DNA of 64,000 nt from Ampelomyces quisqualis (taxonomy: Eukaryota; Ascomycota; Dothideomycetes; Pleosporales; Phaeosphaeriaceae), in contig JAGTXZ010000008.1 of assembly GCA_018398575.1 (NCBI GenBank), positions 2,294,001 to 2,358,000 of the forward strand, given 5' to 3'. Each line of letters opens with the position of its first letter. The stretch's first letter is position 1. The translations under genes and the position numbers were made by a program. A model generated the notes under the pieces. That model was not told the origin of the DNA, made no database searches, and worked only from the letters and a program-made list of their open reading frames with translations. This document shows positions 20,740 to 31,156 of this stretch, piece after piece.

Positions 20740-21194
20740 TGCTGATAGTTGGCGCTTTCCAGCGCCGTGAATGCTTCGTCTGAACATGAACAGATAAGAC
20801 GGAGACGCGACCTAGCCTGTTGTGGAGCCAACGGGAGTCGCCTAAAGTGGTCACTGGTGGTGAAGTACTGGTGTTGGTCGGTGATGGAAATGTCAGCGGC
20901 CGAGTGCCAAGACAAGCTGGGAAAACGATGCCGTCACCAGTCACAGAGGTGTGAACGGCTTTCAGCTTGCCATTGCGGAGGCAGACTTTGACCAACGACA
21001 GCGAAATCGAGGTTCGAGAGTCTTCAAGGTTGAGCTGTGGCTGCATGGGCCATGTTCAAGACGAAGAGTACCTGAAGAGACTCTGAACCGCACGCGAGCG
21101 ATGCAAGCCATTGCGGCAGAATCCAGCACCAATTGCCGTACTCCGAGACCTTGCACCTGCGTCTCTTGTGCTGATCCCAGGCGCTTCAACCGCC
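20740..21194. promoter_or_regulatory. Shared divergent promoter region (BolA / malonyl-CoA synthetase)
   Basis: 455 bp separate the two start codons, with no gene between them. Both promoters must lie here. I see no motif I can name with confidence. Confidence 0.5.
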
Positions 21195-23088
21195 ATGTGG
21201 GCGCGAAGATTGTTCTCTCGCTCTCTGGCTAAGTACAAACCATCGCTGTCGCGCCATCACGTCAACTCGGGTCGTTGCTGCATATACGCGTCGTGGACGG
21301 CCGCCAGAATGGCCTCTACACTCCCCCGCCTCCCCATCTTTGAAGCCATCAAGAAGCACGATTCACAGAGTCCAGTTGTGGTACACTCACTATCCGGGCG
21401 CACGTTCACGTACGGAGAGCTGGTGAATGATGTTGCTGCTGCAAAGGACAAGTTGCAGAGAAACACAAACGGCCGGGGCGCCGAAGGACAGCGCATCTCC
21501 TTCTTGGTGGAGAACGGCTATGACTATGTAGGTGCGAATTCAATTGTGCCCGCTCCAACTCCCCACGAGCACACATGCCGACTCCTCGACAGTGACGCTG
21601 CTATCCATCCTTGCTGCACACGCAGTCGCCGTGCCGCTGTCGCCAACATTCCCCGCCCATGAGCTACGGTACATGATCGACCAGAGCGAGTCGCTCATGC
21701 TTCTCTCGTCCGAGAAGTTCCAGGGCTACGCCGACCATGTGTTGAGCGAGGGCATGCAGACGACGCCCATCCATTGCAAGCAGGAGAAGATTATGATGGG
21801 CAAGACGGATGACCATGTCACGTTAGAGGAGCCCACGAGCGACAAGGGCGGCATCATGTTGTATACCTCAGGGACAACGAACCGACCAAAGGGCGTTTTG
21901 CTGCCACAGGATGTTCTGACCGCGCAATCACGGTCGCTACTAGAGGCTTGGAGTTACAGCAAAGACGACGTACTGCTGCATGTACTTCCTCTCCACCACA
22001 TCCATGGAACCGTCAATGCCCTCCTCACACCTCTGTTTGCCGGCAGCAGGATCGAGTTTCAGTTTCCGTTCAACGCCACCGCAGTATGGGAACGATTAGC
22101 AGCGCCATTCCTCCCTAGCCGTGATCCCACGAAGAAACCAATCACCTTCCTTACCGTCGTGCCAACCATATACACGCGCCTTCTCTCGTCTCACTCGACG
22201 TTATCCCCCGAACTCCAAGCCGCAACAAAAACTGCTCTCCACCCGTCCAACATGCGCCTCAACATCTCCGGCTCCGCCGCGCTCCCTACCCCTGTAAAAT
22301 CAGCATGGACAGAACTCAGCGGCGGCAACGTCCTCCTCGAGCGCTACGGCATGACAGAAGTCGGCATGGCCTTGTCCTGCAGTCTTGCCTTTGCCGACCG
22401 CATCGACGGCTCCGTAGGCTGGCCTCTCCCCACCGTACAAGCACGGCTCGTGGACACGGAAACCCACGCCGTCATCGCCCAAGGCGACGAAGTCGACCCT
22501 ACCACCCGCCGCGAACGACAGGGCGAAATCCAACTCCGCGGGCCCACGATTTTCCGCGAATACTGGAAAAACGCCGACGCGACGGCGAAAGAATTCGTCG
22601 ACGACGACGATGGCAAGGGCAAGTGGTTCAAAACAGGCGATGTAGCCGTCCGTCGGTACGTTGACGGCGCAGGGGAGAGTGCACAGAGCTGGGCAAAGGG
22701 ACCGATGTATTTCATCCACGGCCGCCAATCCGCCGACATCATCAAAACAGGCGGCGAAAAAGTGTCTGCGCTGGAAATCGAGCGCGAAATGCTCTCCCTC
22801 CCACAGATTGACCAAGTCGCCGTCGTCGGCCTACCGTCTGAAGCCTGGGGCCAGAAAGTCGCTGCTGTAGTCGTTTTATCCCAAGCAGGCCAAACAGCAG
22901 GCAGAGGGGGCAAAGCGTGGTCTGCGCTGGACATGAGACGCGCGCTCAAGGACGTTTTAGCCAACTACAAAATCCCCCAGGAAATGCGTGTCGTGCAGAG
23001 TATTCCGCGCAACGCCATGGGCAAGATCAACAAGAAGCAGCTGGTCATGCACATCTGGGGCGACGACGCACTTGCACCAAGCAGCTAG
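21195..23088 (+). CDS. Acyl-CoA synthetase, malonyl-CoA synthetase (ACSF3) type, mitochondrial
   Basis: ATP-dependent activation of malonate (or a related short acid) to its CoA thioester, feeding mitochondrial fatty-acid synthesis. Exons 21195-21531 and 21593-23088 with a 61-nt intron give 610 residues; the splice restores DYVVTLLSILAAHAVAVPLSP. N-terminal MWARRLFSRSLAKYKPSLSRHH is a typical mitochondrial presequence; an internal ATG (MASTLPRLP) could make a cytosolic form. ANL-superfamily motifs: LYTSGTTNRPKG (about 202-213), ERYGMTEVGM, KTGDVAVRR, GGEKVSALEIE and the catalytic Lys in AMGKINKKQL. RYGMTE followed by a small polar segment is the malonyl-CoA synthetase pattern, but substrate is inferred. 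Confidence 0.88.
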
Positions 23089-23886
23089 AACGCCCGCTGC
23101 GGCCGTGCACCTGCCGACGGGAACTGTATACGTAGGTGGTAGAATACATCAATTTACCATCGTGCAACCGTCCCACCACTACCCACCGAGCACACCGTAC
23201 ACACGGCACGAAATCCATCTTTTTCCGCCCAAAATTTCCGTACGTACCGGTCGGTACATGCCGTTGCCAGCAAAAGCTCCAAAAAGCACCCATGAGACAC
23301 CCATACCCTTACCCCCCAAAGACTCTCCACTTTACCGTGCTGTAACAGATTTAACATCCAACACCGTGTTCAAAGCCCCTTGCTCCCCCTCTTCTTGCCA
23401 TGCCCATCTCACAGCGATGGGTTGATCAACACAGCTACAACTTCCTTCCTAGCGGGATCCGGGGATGCGTCGTGGCATAGGTACAGGCTTCATCTCGATG
23501 TGCGGGGCGTGGCGTGCTGTGGGAGGGGAAGAGGGGGCGGTCAAGTGTCTATGCTGCTGGGACGGATGCTGGGCAGCGGAGTAAAGCGGTGCGGCTTGGC
23601 GGTGCATCATGACGAGCAGACGCCGCGACAATGGAAGATAGGTGAGGGTGGGGGGATGATGGTAGAGGGGAAGGGACATTTGGGTATTTAGAATCAATAC
23701 ATGTTTGGTATTAAAATTATGATACAAGAGTATGCAGTACGGTATTCACATGTCGTCGTGACGGAAAATACTATCTCTTCGAGGAGCTGTGCGGTATGGT
23801 GTGAGGTCATCGAAGCGCTCGCGTAATGTAATGTACAACATCAATCGTGGACACAATTTCGCGGAAACATCGCCTAATAGAGGGTT
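23089..23886. other. Intergenic between convergent genes, no gene seen
   Basis: No supported coding sequence. 3' flanks of the synthetase and acetate-permease genes. Confidence 0.4.
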
Positions 23887-24958
23887 TCATGCGTCGTGCG
23901 TAGCGTCAAGACGCGCACTCGAGTTGTCAACCTTGTTGCGTCGCTCGCGACCCTTATCGGACCACGGGAAGTGTGCAACGGGGATGACGAAGAAGCTATC
24001 ATATGACAATTAGAACACATACTATACGACAATGGAACAAGGAGGCAGCATACCTGTTTGAGCTATCCGCAATACCCGCCAATGCATTGTACCACGCTGC
24101 AAACGCCGCCAACAGCCCAAACGCACCTCCAGCCACAATACATCCTTCCTGTGGATGTTCGCCATCATTCTGCAAGTAGCCGATACCCAGCAGCAAGAAG
24201 GCCAGGGTGAGTGTGAAGAACAGGAAGAAGAAGGCGACAGTCGACCGCAGGGTGCAGAGAAGTAGAATGAATGTGAAAATGAACCAGCCCATCAGGAACA
24301 GGCCGAAGGAGTTGAGGAACGCAGCTTCGGATTTGGCCTGGAGTTGGGTTTCGATGTTGACAGGTCCTGGGATGAGCACAATGGCGAAGGAGATCCAGAA
24401 ACCGCCGTAGGAGGAGAGAGCGGTAGCTCCGAAGGTGTTGCCTATGGCCATTTCCCTGATTCATATGTTAGCATCGACGTGTCTGGGGTGGTATGGGATG
24501 GCAGGTTACTCACCACATGCCAGCCAGAAGCTGCACAAGACCTCCATAGCCAAATGCAAGCGCAACAACAATGTTAGGACCGGGAATGTTGCGTGTGTTG
24601 ACGTTGATAAGTGACAGGACAAATGTAGTCAGAGCGAAAGCTGAAAGACCGAGGGGCGCTGGGTTGCCGAATTTGCGGTTTTGTGGCGTGTAGGATCCGG
24701 GCTGGAATGCACCGCCAAAGGCGGCGAGACGGGCTTCTGGGTCATTGGTCGTAATGTGGGCGAGAGGGTTGCCGCCATAGTCATATGGGACGCGTTGCTT
24801 GGGAACGGAGCCATGGTTGGCGTGGTCGAGGTTTGATGTGCCGTTTGTGGTTTTCTCCATGCTGGGTCCGCGCTGTAAGGTGTTAGATATGCGAGTATGA
24901 GACGATGAACATCAAGGCAGCATACCGCGACGTTGTTGTGCTCAGCGGCTGTCGCCAT
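23887..24958 (-). CDS. Acetate permease, GPR1/FUN34/yaaH (Ady2/AcpA) family
   Basis: A plasma-membrane channel/transporter for acetate and ammonium with six TM helices. Exons 24958-24926, 24872-24514, 24455-24054 and 23995-23887 (introns 53, 58, 58 nt) give 300 residues. Family features: FGNPAPLGLSAFALTTFVLSL, GYGGLVQLLAGMWEMAIGNTFGATALSSYGGFWISFA, FLLLGIG, and the C-terminal SFFVIPVAHFPW motif, which is restored only by the last splice. A short first exon (MATAAEHNNVA) is used because its splice runs in frame into RGPSMEKTT; a model starting at MEK (24860) is also possible. The neighbouring malonyl-CoA synthetase also handles short-chain acids, which may be coincidence. Confidence 0.92.
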
Positions 24959-26376
24959 TGTGGTGTCTCGAAGCTCTGGTGCTTGCTTGGTGTCAGATTC
25001 AAAAGCTGTTGTCTAATGCGTCTGAGGACGTTAGAATATGTCTGGGGAAGTAAAAAGAAATCATCCGGGGATAAAGACGGTAATATACATATTTCCAGCC
25101 CGTGCCGTCCAAAGTGGAGCAGGACGATCATGAGTGCATTTTGGAGCTAGGACACGGACTAGAGGGTCGTGCAATTAGTACCAAACGGGTACTAACATGG
25201 ACCACTCAAATCCATTCACCCTGACTGCTGTCTCCAGACCGGATAAAGGAGCTAAATGGGAGGGGAGGTCAATCGATGGACTGACAAGCGATAATCGTTC
25301 CCAAAGCCACTTGAGATGACGATCGACGACCAAAAGAAGCTTGCCGAGGCCGGACGCATCCCGATAGAGGGACATGCAATTGGAGGAGGCCAAATTGATC
25401 GCTGACGAATCGTCACTTCTCCATGTTCTCGTGAGCTGCGCTGCGATGACGCGGGGAAACTGGCGTTGCAGTTCCTTTGCCGATGTCCCGAGCATCACCG
25501 CATTGGCTTTGATGGCCAATGAGTCGATTGACAGTGAAGATCGGACGAACATGACTCCAACAGCCGATTGTTATCAAAGCTGGTGCGGGATGCAGGGCGC
25601 ATGTTCATCATACGGCGACCGAGCAAAATCAGTGCTCCTACTCCGTACCCAGCAGCGAACGCCGAAGCATGAGGTATGTCAGCAGTTGGCGGGCAGTTGG
25701 TGATGACGGTAGTGGTTCGATGCACAACCGCTGGGGCCTGGGCGATGATGACATGCATGCAAATTGCATCGGCTAAGCTTTCGTCCAAGAGCCTGGGCAT
25801 CAAACCGCCGGCACTTTGCAAAGCATGTCGCAACAGCACAGTTCAGCTGATGCGTGGAACCACAAAGACAACAAGGAGCGATCGGTGCGAAGTCAGTTAT
25901 GTGGTACCCGAATTGCGTACCGCTCTTTGGCGTACTCGTGTCGTACTACGGTGGTAGTGCAGACTCGGGCCAGCGGGACAACATGTCGGATTCTTCCTCT
26001 GCTGTGTTGCAGCTTGGTGAGGTCGGCGCATCTCATCCTTTGGATGGTTTAGGCTAATTGCAAGGTGTTGATGGCGTCTTTAGTGTTGCTGTAGTGGTAG
26101 TGGGCGTGTTCGAGGGTCGAGATGGAACCACAAGGCACTTCCGCCAGCATCCGACTGCCGGGTTTGTCAAGAGCGCGCGCAAGAACCAGAGAGGTAAGAA
26201 GATCGCCACAACCACTGCCGACAGGAAAAGGTGGCGTTTGCTTGGGACTATGTCAGCATGCAAGGTGCATGGCCATGTTTGTGTGGTGTTGAGGCACGTC
26301 ATGGGCCTGTTACCATATTAAGTTAGCGCGGGGAAGCTCGAGTCCAAGCTCCAGGCGTCCCATCTCACGTGCCTCT
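24959..26376. other. Intergenic, no gene seen
   Basis: 1.4 kb with no recognisable gene. A minus-strand 82-codon frame at 26054-26302 has one hydrophobic span but no other support. Confidence 0.4.
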
Positions 26377-26690
26377 CCACTGCACTCGACACTGCGCAGC
26401 TGCCTACACTCTATACTGCGTAGCTACTTGTACTCTTACCTATACTCGGCACTACGTAGCTACCCACACTCTACACTACCTAGCTACCAACACTTATACT
26501 ACCTAGCTACCAACACTTATACTACCTAGCTACCAACACTTATACTACCTAACTACCAACACTTATACTACCTAACTACCAACACTTATACTACCTAGCT
26601 ACTTATACTCTACACTTCACAGCTACTCACACTCTACACCGCACAGCTACTCACACTCTACACTGCACAGCTACTCAGACTCTGCCACTT
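26377..26690 (+). repeat. 23/24-bp minisatellite upstream of the BCS1-like gene
   Basis: The central part (about 26470-26605) is five to six nearly perfect copies of a 23-bp unit containing CTACCTAGCTACCAACACTT, spaced exactly 23 bp (unit starts near 26484, 26507, 26530, 26553, 26576). It is flanked on both sides by degenerate 24-bp versions (…CACAGCTACTCACACTCTA…). The array ends about 10 nt before the start codon at 26700, so it forms the proximal promoter or leader. Confidence 0.9.
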
Positions 26691-26699
26691 ACCCCCACC

Positions 26700-28364
26700 A
26701 TGACAGGACACAGCCTCACCGTCCAGTCCAGCGAGGACCAGACGGGCCGCGAGTACTTCCACCACTCGTCTGCCCAGCGCGTCAACACCGACATCGTCCT
26801 GACTGAATCCCTGCGCAAGCAATACCCCCACCTCGAGCTCGTCGTGGTCCCCGTGGGCATGGTCAACCTCCTCGCATACGCCTCGGCAGGCCACGCCAAA
26901 GCCACGCCCCTCGAGGATGCCGTGCGAGACCCCGTGTATGGCGTGGGCGTCAAGTGGCGCAGCTTCATCCCACCGTACCGCCGCATTGGGGGCGGTGACG
27001 GCGCCTTTGTCGAGGCCGTCCTATTTGGCAAGTTCATGTACAAGTGGAAGGACCAGGAGGCCATTCTCTACGTCGCCGACGGCCGCGACGGCGTCATGCC
27101 CTACTCGTCGCGAAATCACTACATCCTGACGACCAACGAGCACAAGGTCGACGAGCTCATCAAGCTGGCCGCCTCCTGGGGCTCGCAGCTGCACGACGAG
27201 GTCTGGGTCTTTGACTCGGGCTACTGGCAAAAGAGTGCCGAGCTCTACAACTCCATCATGAAGGCCGAATGGTCCGACGTCATTCTCGACGAGGACATGA
27301 AGAAAGCCCTCATCGCCGACGTGACCAACTTCTTCGACGGCCAACGAACCTACCAAGACCTCAAAGTGCCCTGGAAGCGAGGGGTAATCTACTACGGCCC
27401 CCCGGGCAACGGCAAGACAATCTCCATCAAAGCGACCATGCACACGCTCTACCAGCGCGGCGTCGCAGAAGGCGATAGCCGCTTAAAAGTCCCTACATTG
27501 TATGTGCGCACACTCGCGAGCTACGGCGGCCCCGAGTTCGCGCTGCGCTTAATCTTCTCCAAAGCCCGCCAGGAAGCACCCTGCTACCTCGTCTTCGAAG
27601 ACCTCGACTCCCTTGTATCGGACAACGTGCGGTCCTACTTTCTCAACGAAGTCGATGGCCTGACGTCCAACGACGGCATCATGATGGTCGGGTCGACCAA
27701 CCACCTCGACCGACTCGACCCGGGCATCGCCAAGCGGCCCAGCAGGTTCGACAGGAAGTACTTTTTCCCCAACCCAAACTTTGATCAGCGCGTGCAGTAC
27801 GCGCAGTTTTGGCAGCGCAAGCTCCACAGTAACAAGGACGTTGCCTTCCCAGATGCATTGTGCAGGAAGATTGCGGGCATCACGGACAATTTCAGCTTTG
27901 CCTACATGCAGGAAGCCTTTGTCGCGACCTTGTTGGCCATTGCGGTGCGAGGCGGCAAAGAAGCCGACTCGAGATGGTCTGGTCCCCATGACCCTCTCAC
28001 CTCGACGACGCAAACCACGCGAGGTGGCGACGACGACGACGACGACGACGACAGGGACATGGATAAACTCGAACTCTGGATCGAAATCCAGAAACAAGTC
28101 AAGATTCTCAAGGAGGAAATGGCTGGTGATGATGATGATCATCATAACAATGACGCGCTTGCTCACAAAAAGGTCGACTCGAGTACGGCTGGTGCAGTCG
28201 AGTTGCCGCTCCGGCCGAGGGTAGGCATGCGGAGTGTGACGCGGTACAGGGACGAATGGATGTTTTGCTGCATGGACGGCGGGACGAACTGGATGGGAGC
28301 TGCGAAGGGGTGCCCGAGGGGTGGAGGATTTCTGGCGACGCACGACGTTGCTAGTACATGGTGA
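26700..28364 (+). CDS. BCS1-like AAA-family ATPase
   Basis: An AAA ATPase related to Bcs1, the mitochondrial inner-membrane translocase for the Rieske protein; fungi carry several diverged paralogues whose location and client are unknown. A single exon of 554 residues. The N-terminal BCS1-type domain covers about 90-200 (SRNHYILTTNEHKVDELIKLA…). The AAA module follows: Walker A YYGPPGNGKT (about 231-240), Walker B CYLVFEDLDS (about 295-304), sensor 1 GSTNHLDRLDP and arginine-finger segment RPSRFDRKYFF. Beyond residue 430 come a poly-Asp run (GAC microsatellite), a short coiled-coil (LELWIEIQKQVKILKEEM) and a diverged tail. There is no clear N-terminal TM helix, unlike true Bcs1, so I would not assign mitochondrial targeting. 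Confidence 0.85.
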   Translation: MTGHSLTVQSSEDQTGREYFHHSSAQRVNTDIVLTESLRKQYPHLELVVVPVGMVNLLAYASAGHAKATPLEDAVRDPVYGVGVKWRSFIPPYRRIGGGDGAFVEAVLFGKFMYKWKDQEAILYVADGRDGVMPYSSRNHYILTTNEHKVDELIKLAASWGSQLHDEVWVFDSGYWQKSAELYNSIMKAEWSDVILDEDMKKALIADVTNFFDGQRTYQDLKVPWKRGVIYYGPPGNGKTISIKATMHTLYQRGVAEGDSRLKVPTLYVRTLASYGGPEFALRLIFSKARQEAPCYLVFEDLDSLVSDNVRSYFLNEVDGLTSNDGIMMVGSTNHLDRLDPGIAKRPSRFDRKYFFPNPNFDQRVQYAQFWQRKLHSNKDVAFPDALCRKIAGITDNFSFAYMQEAFVATLLAIAVRGGKEADSRWSGPHDPLTSTTQTTRGGDDDDDDDDRDMDKLELWIEIQKQVKILKEEMAGDDDDHHNNDALAHKKVDSSTAGAVELPLRPRVGMRSVTRYRDEWMFCCMDGGTNWMGAAKGCPRGGGFLATHDVASTW

Positions 28365-28444
28365 GGACAGCGTCGGATGTAATTCAGCCTACTCCGTACA
28401 GTACGCGCACTTGGCATGAAAACAAAAGTGCCGACCGTGATGCC

Positions 28445-29632
28445 TCAAAGCACGGCAAACCCACTTGCATAACTCACGCTGCTTCCACCCACATGCGTGA
28501 CCAAGTCGCTCCGCTCATACCGCACAAACTTGAACCTGCCCCTGCCCCCCTCGTCGGCACCGACTAGTCCCGCGCTCTCCACCGCCGCCATGAAGACGCC
28601 AATCGCATGTCTCCCGCACACGGTATTCCCCGTCGCCTCGAGCTGCGCCAAAAACACGTCGTGTCGCCCGCTCTCCACGGCATCCATGCTCTCCTCATCC
28701 ACGGCCCGAATGCTCTCGTGGATCGGCCACTCGGCCGCGTCCCATTCGGAAGCGGAGCCGAGGTGTGCAGCGGGCGCGCCGTCGCGGGGTGCGTAGTACG
28801 TGTATCGGAAGCGGGAGCCCCAGTGGCAAAAGTCCGAGGATATGACGAACAGGTTGGCTGGGTCTGCGAGGTAGGGGGCGAGGAGGGCGCCGTAGCGGGA
28901 TTCGGTGGTGGGGTCGGTGTTGCCGATTACGAGGGGCACGAGGGGGACCGAGGGCGGAGAGGATTGGAAGGATGGGTTGGTTCTGTGTAAGGATCAGGGC
29001 GGTTAGATGGGTGTCTTTGCGTGTGTACAGGTCAGGCAGTGAGGGTGGGTGAGTACAGTGAGAGCATCTTGTAGATGTATGGCAGGTGCATTTCTAGACT
29101 GTGTTCGTCTTCGTCGACGCGGCGGGTCATGGTTTCGAGGGCCCATGTTTGCTGGAGGCGCTGGACGAGCGCCGTGTCGATGGCTAGGTCGCCGAGCGGC
29201 GTCGAGTACGTGTCGCACGCGGTTGTGGCGGCGCCGGTGAGGTAGTAGTGGTGCGAGGGGCCGAGCAGGAAGATGCGTTTGCTTCGGCTGTCAGTGAAGG
29301 AATGCCGTCTGGGGCGGCGTGGGTGTACGCAGTCGCCCAGTCGGCGCTCTTGTAGGCCCAGGCAGCAGCAGGCCCGGAGTACGAGTAGCCAGCATGCCTG
29401 TGTCCATGAGCCGTCTTTTTCTCCGTGCACACGTGACGCAGTGAGCCTACGGTGCGATGATGGCGCGAGCATTCCGCGTCGGTAGAGAGACGTGTCCGTG
29501 GTGTGCCGACGCTGTGCCGATGGGCGTGGTGGAGCTCGGGACGGCTGCGAGCCAGCCATCCAGCTGTTGAGAGAGCTGCTGGCGGTTGTCGGTGTACCAG
29601 GAACCGGCGTGGGAGGGCCTGCGGGCGACCAT
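28445..29632 (-). CDS. MEMO1-family protein (AmmeMemoRadiSam 'Memo' domain)
   Basis: Memo proteins are structurally related to class III extradiol dioxygenases and bind copper; they act in redox and motility signalling in animals, with little known in fungi. Four exons (29632-29451, 29397-29329, 29287-29057, 28982-28445) with introns of 53, 41 and 74 nt give 339 residues. Motifs in order: RRPSHAGSWYT, ARAIIAPHAGYSYSGP, RIFLLGPSHHYYLTG, DEDEHSLEMHLPYIYKML, NLFVISSDFCHWGSRFRYTYY, HESI and the terminal SSVSYASGFAVL. The pocket residues (His in HAGY, His in DEHS, Cys/His in DFCHWG) are present. The loop between exons 2 and 3 is removed by a 41-nt intron; reading through shifts frame. Confidence 0.92.
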
Positions 29633-29675
29633 GTTGAAAGAGAGAAAGCGAGAGTACGCCGTGTTTGAGAGTGGT

Positions 29676-29757
29676 GATGGGGGAGTAGATGGGGGAGTAG
29701 ATGGGGGAGTAGATGGGGGAGTAGATGGGGGAGTAGATGGGGGAGTAGATGGGTAGA
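29676..29757 (+). repeat. 12-bp GATGGGGGAGTA minisatellite
   Basis: Six to seven nearly exact tandem copies of a 12-bp G-rich unit, immediately upstream of the MEMO start and within the 342-bp gap to the divergent zinc-protein gene. Unit length is a multiple of three although the repeat is non-coding. Confidence 0.9.
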
Positions 29758-29974
29758 TGGTGGGGTAGCTGCGGGGATCATCACCTGTCGTCGTGGCACT
29801 TTCGCGACACGCGACGCGCCTCACCAGCCATCTACCCACTTTCGTCCCAACGCTGCATTCCTCCTTCCACCACGCCACCACGCCACCATCTTCACCACTC
29901 CACCTCTTTCACCACTTCACCTCCTCCACCACCACACAAATACACACAAACACACAAACACAAACACAAACAAC

Positions 29975-30632
29975 ATGGCCTTCAAACGCAAGCGCTCCGT
30001 CGACGACTTCCGTGGTCCCATGCACATGCATGTCGACACGTCCTCACGACAGCCTGCCTGGGACTTTGCCAGTGCAAACCGGGTGAAAGGCTCCGACTGG
30101 GGCAATCGCACGTGCAAGAGATTCCGCGACAACCGCCCAGACGAGACTGCCATCCACCGTACGACTGCACGCATTCTATTCGCCCTCTCATGTACTGAAC
30201 CCACCAGAAAACACGCTGCAGAAGCTCTTCTCCGCGCAACGAAACCACCCACACGCCTCGCCCGTGCCCTCTGACCCCGTCCCCGCCCCCGTCCATCAGC
30301 CAGCGCTAGCCCTCTCAAAGCCGCAAAAGTCAACGTTGCACTCGTTCTGGAAACAGCTCCCTGCACCACCAGTCCAGCCCCTCTTTGCTGTACAGCCACC
30401 GCTCCAGTCACTGGCTGCGCAGCTACCATGCTGCGGCGACTGCGACACGCCCCTGCAAAGCGTCAGCCATAGCATGCATGTCGACATGGACATGGGCGGT
30501 GCTGTGGAGAGCCACCCGTTCGCCTGCATCGACTGCGGCAAGCATGTCTGCAGGACCTGTGCTGTGGTGTCGACCCAACGACACTGCCTGCAATGCACCA
30601 CCAATGGACGAAATTCGCGGCCATGGTGGTAG
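29975..30632 (+). CDS. Small zinc-binding protein with PIP-like motif, unknown function
   Basis: Exons 29975-30158 and 30208-30632 with a 49-nt intron give 202 residues. The N-terminus is basic (MAFKRKRSVDDF), consistent with nuclear import. A short motif QKSTLHSFWKQL near residue 110 resembles a PCNA-interacting box (hydrophobic at +3, aromatic pair F-W), though the first position is Lys rather than Gln. The C-terminal third has four Cys pairs: CCGDC, CIDCGKHVC, CRTC and CLQC, spaced like a cross-brace zinc finger (RING or FYVE type). I recognise a conserved ascomycete protein layout but no named family. It is divergent from MEMO and shares its promoter region. Confidence 0.8.
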
Positions 30633-31156
30633 GAAACCGCTCTGTACACCTTTTCTACGAGCGTCTTTGGATACGGCGTTTAGTCTTGTCAAGTTTCATC
30701 ACGATATCCATTAGTTTTTCACACACAAGCGAGGCGTTTAGGACCATGATACCAGAGCAGTTGATTATGCTGCGAACACGGATCGGAAAACTGTTGTCAA
30801 CAAGTACTTCAATTACATTCTATTTTTATGCATCATAGCGACCCAATTCTTGTCATCTTCTCAACTCCGCGGCACCTGATATTGAACATCTCGGCAACAC
30901 GAAAAAATGCTCGACACGTCTTGCAAATGACTTCATCAACCGTGGAAAGTCCCGTGCAACGACATGGCAGTGGGTGCTACAAGGAACAAGATCTCTGCGA
31001 GTGCCGTGTTGTCAAGTTATGAAAAGCCATTACCGACGTTCTCGGACCTGGAGTGCAAGTAGCATCCTCCACTCGACATGACCACCTCGCGTACGCACAC
31101 CTTCATCACCAGGAAAGAAAACAATCCTCCACGATTTTCTTCTCTCCAAGCACACG
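30633..31156. other. Intergenic between convergent genes, no gene seen
   Basis: AT-richer 3' flanks of two convergent genes. Nothing else supported. Confidence 0.4.

Noticed and set aside
26054..26302. 82-codon minus-strand frame with one hydrophobic span
   Set aside because: No supporting motif, splice signals or neighbours; typical chance frame in intergenic DNA.
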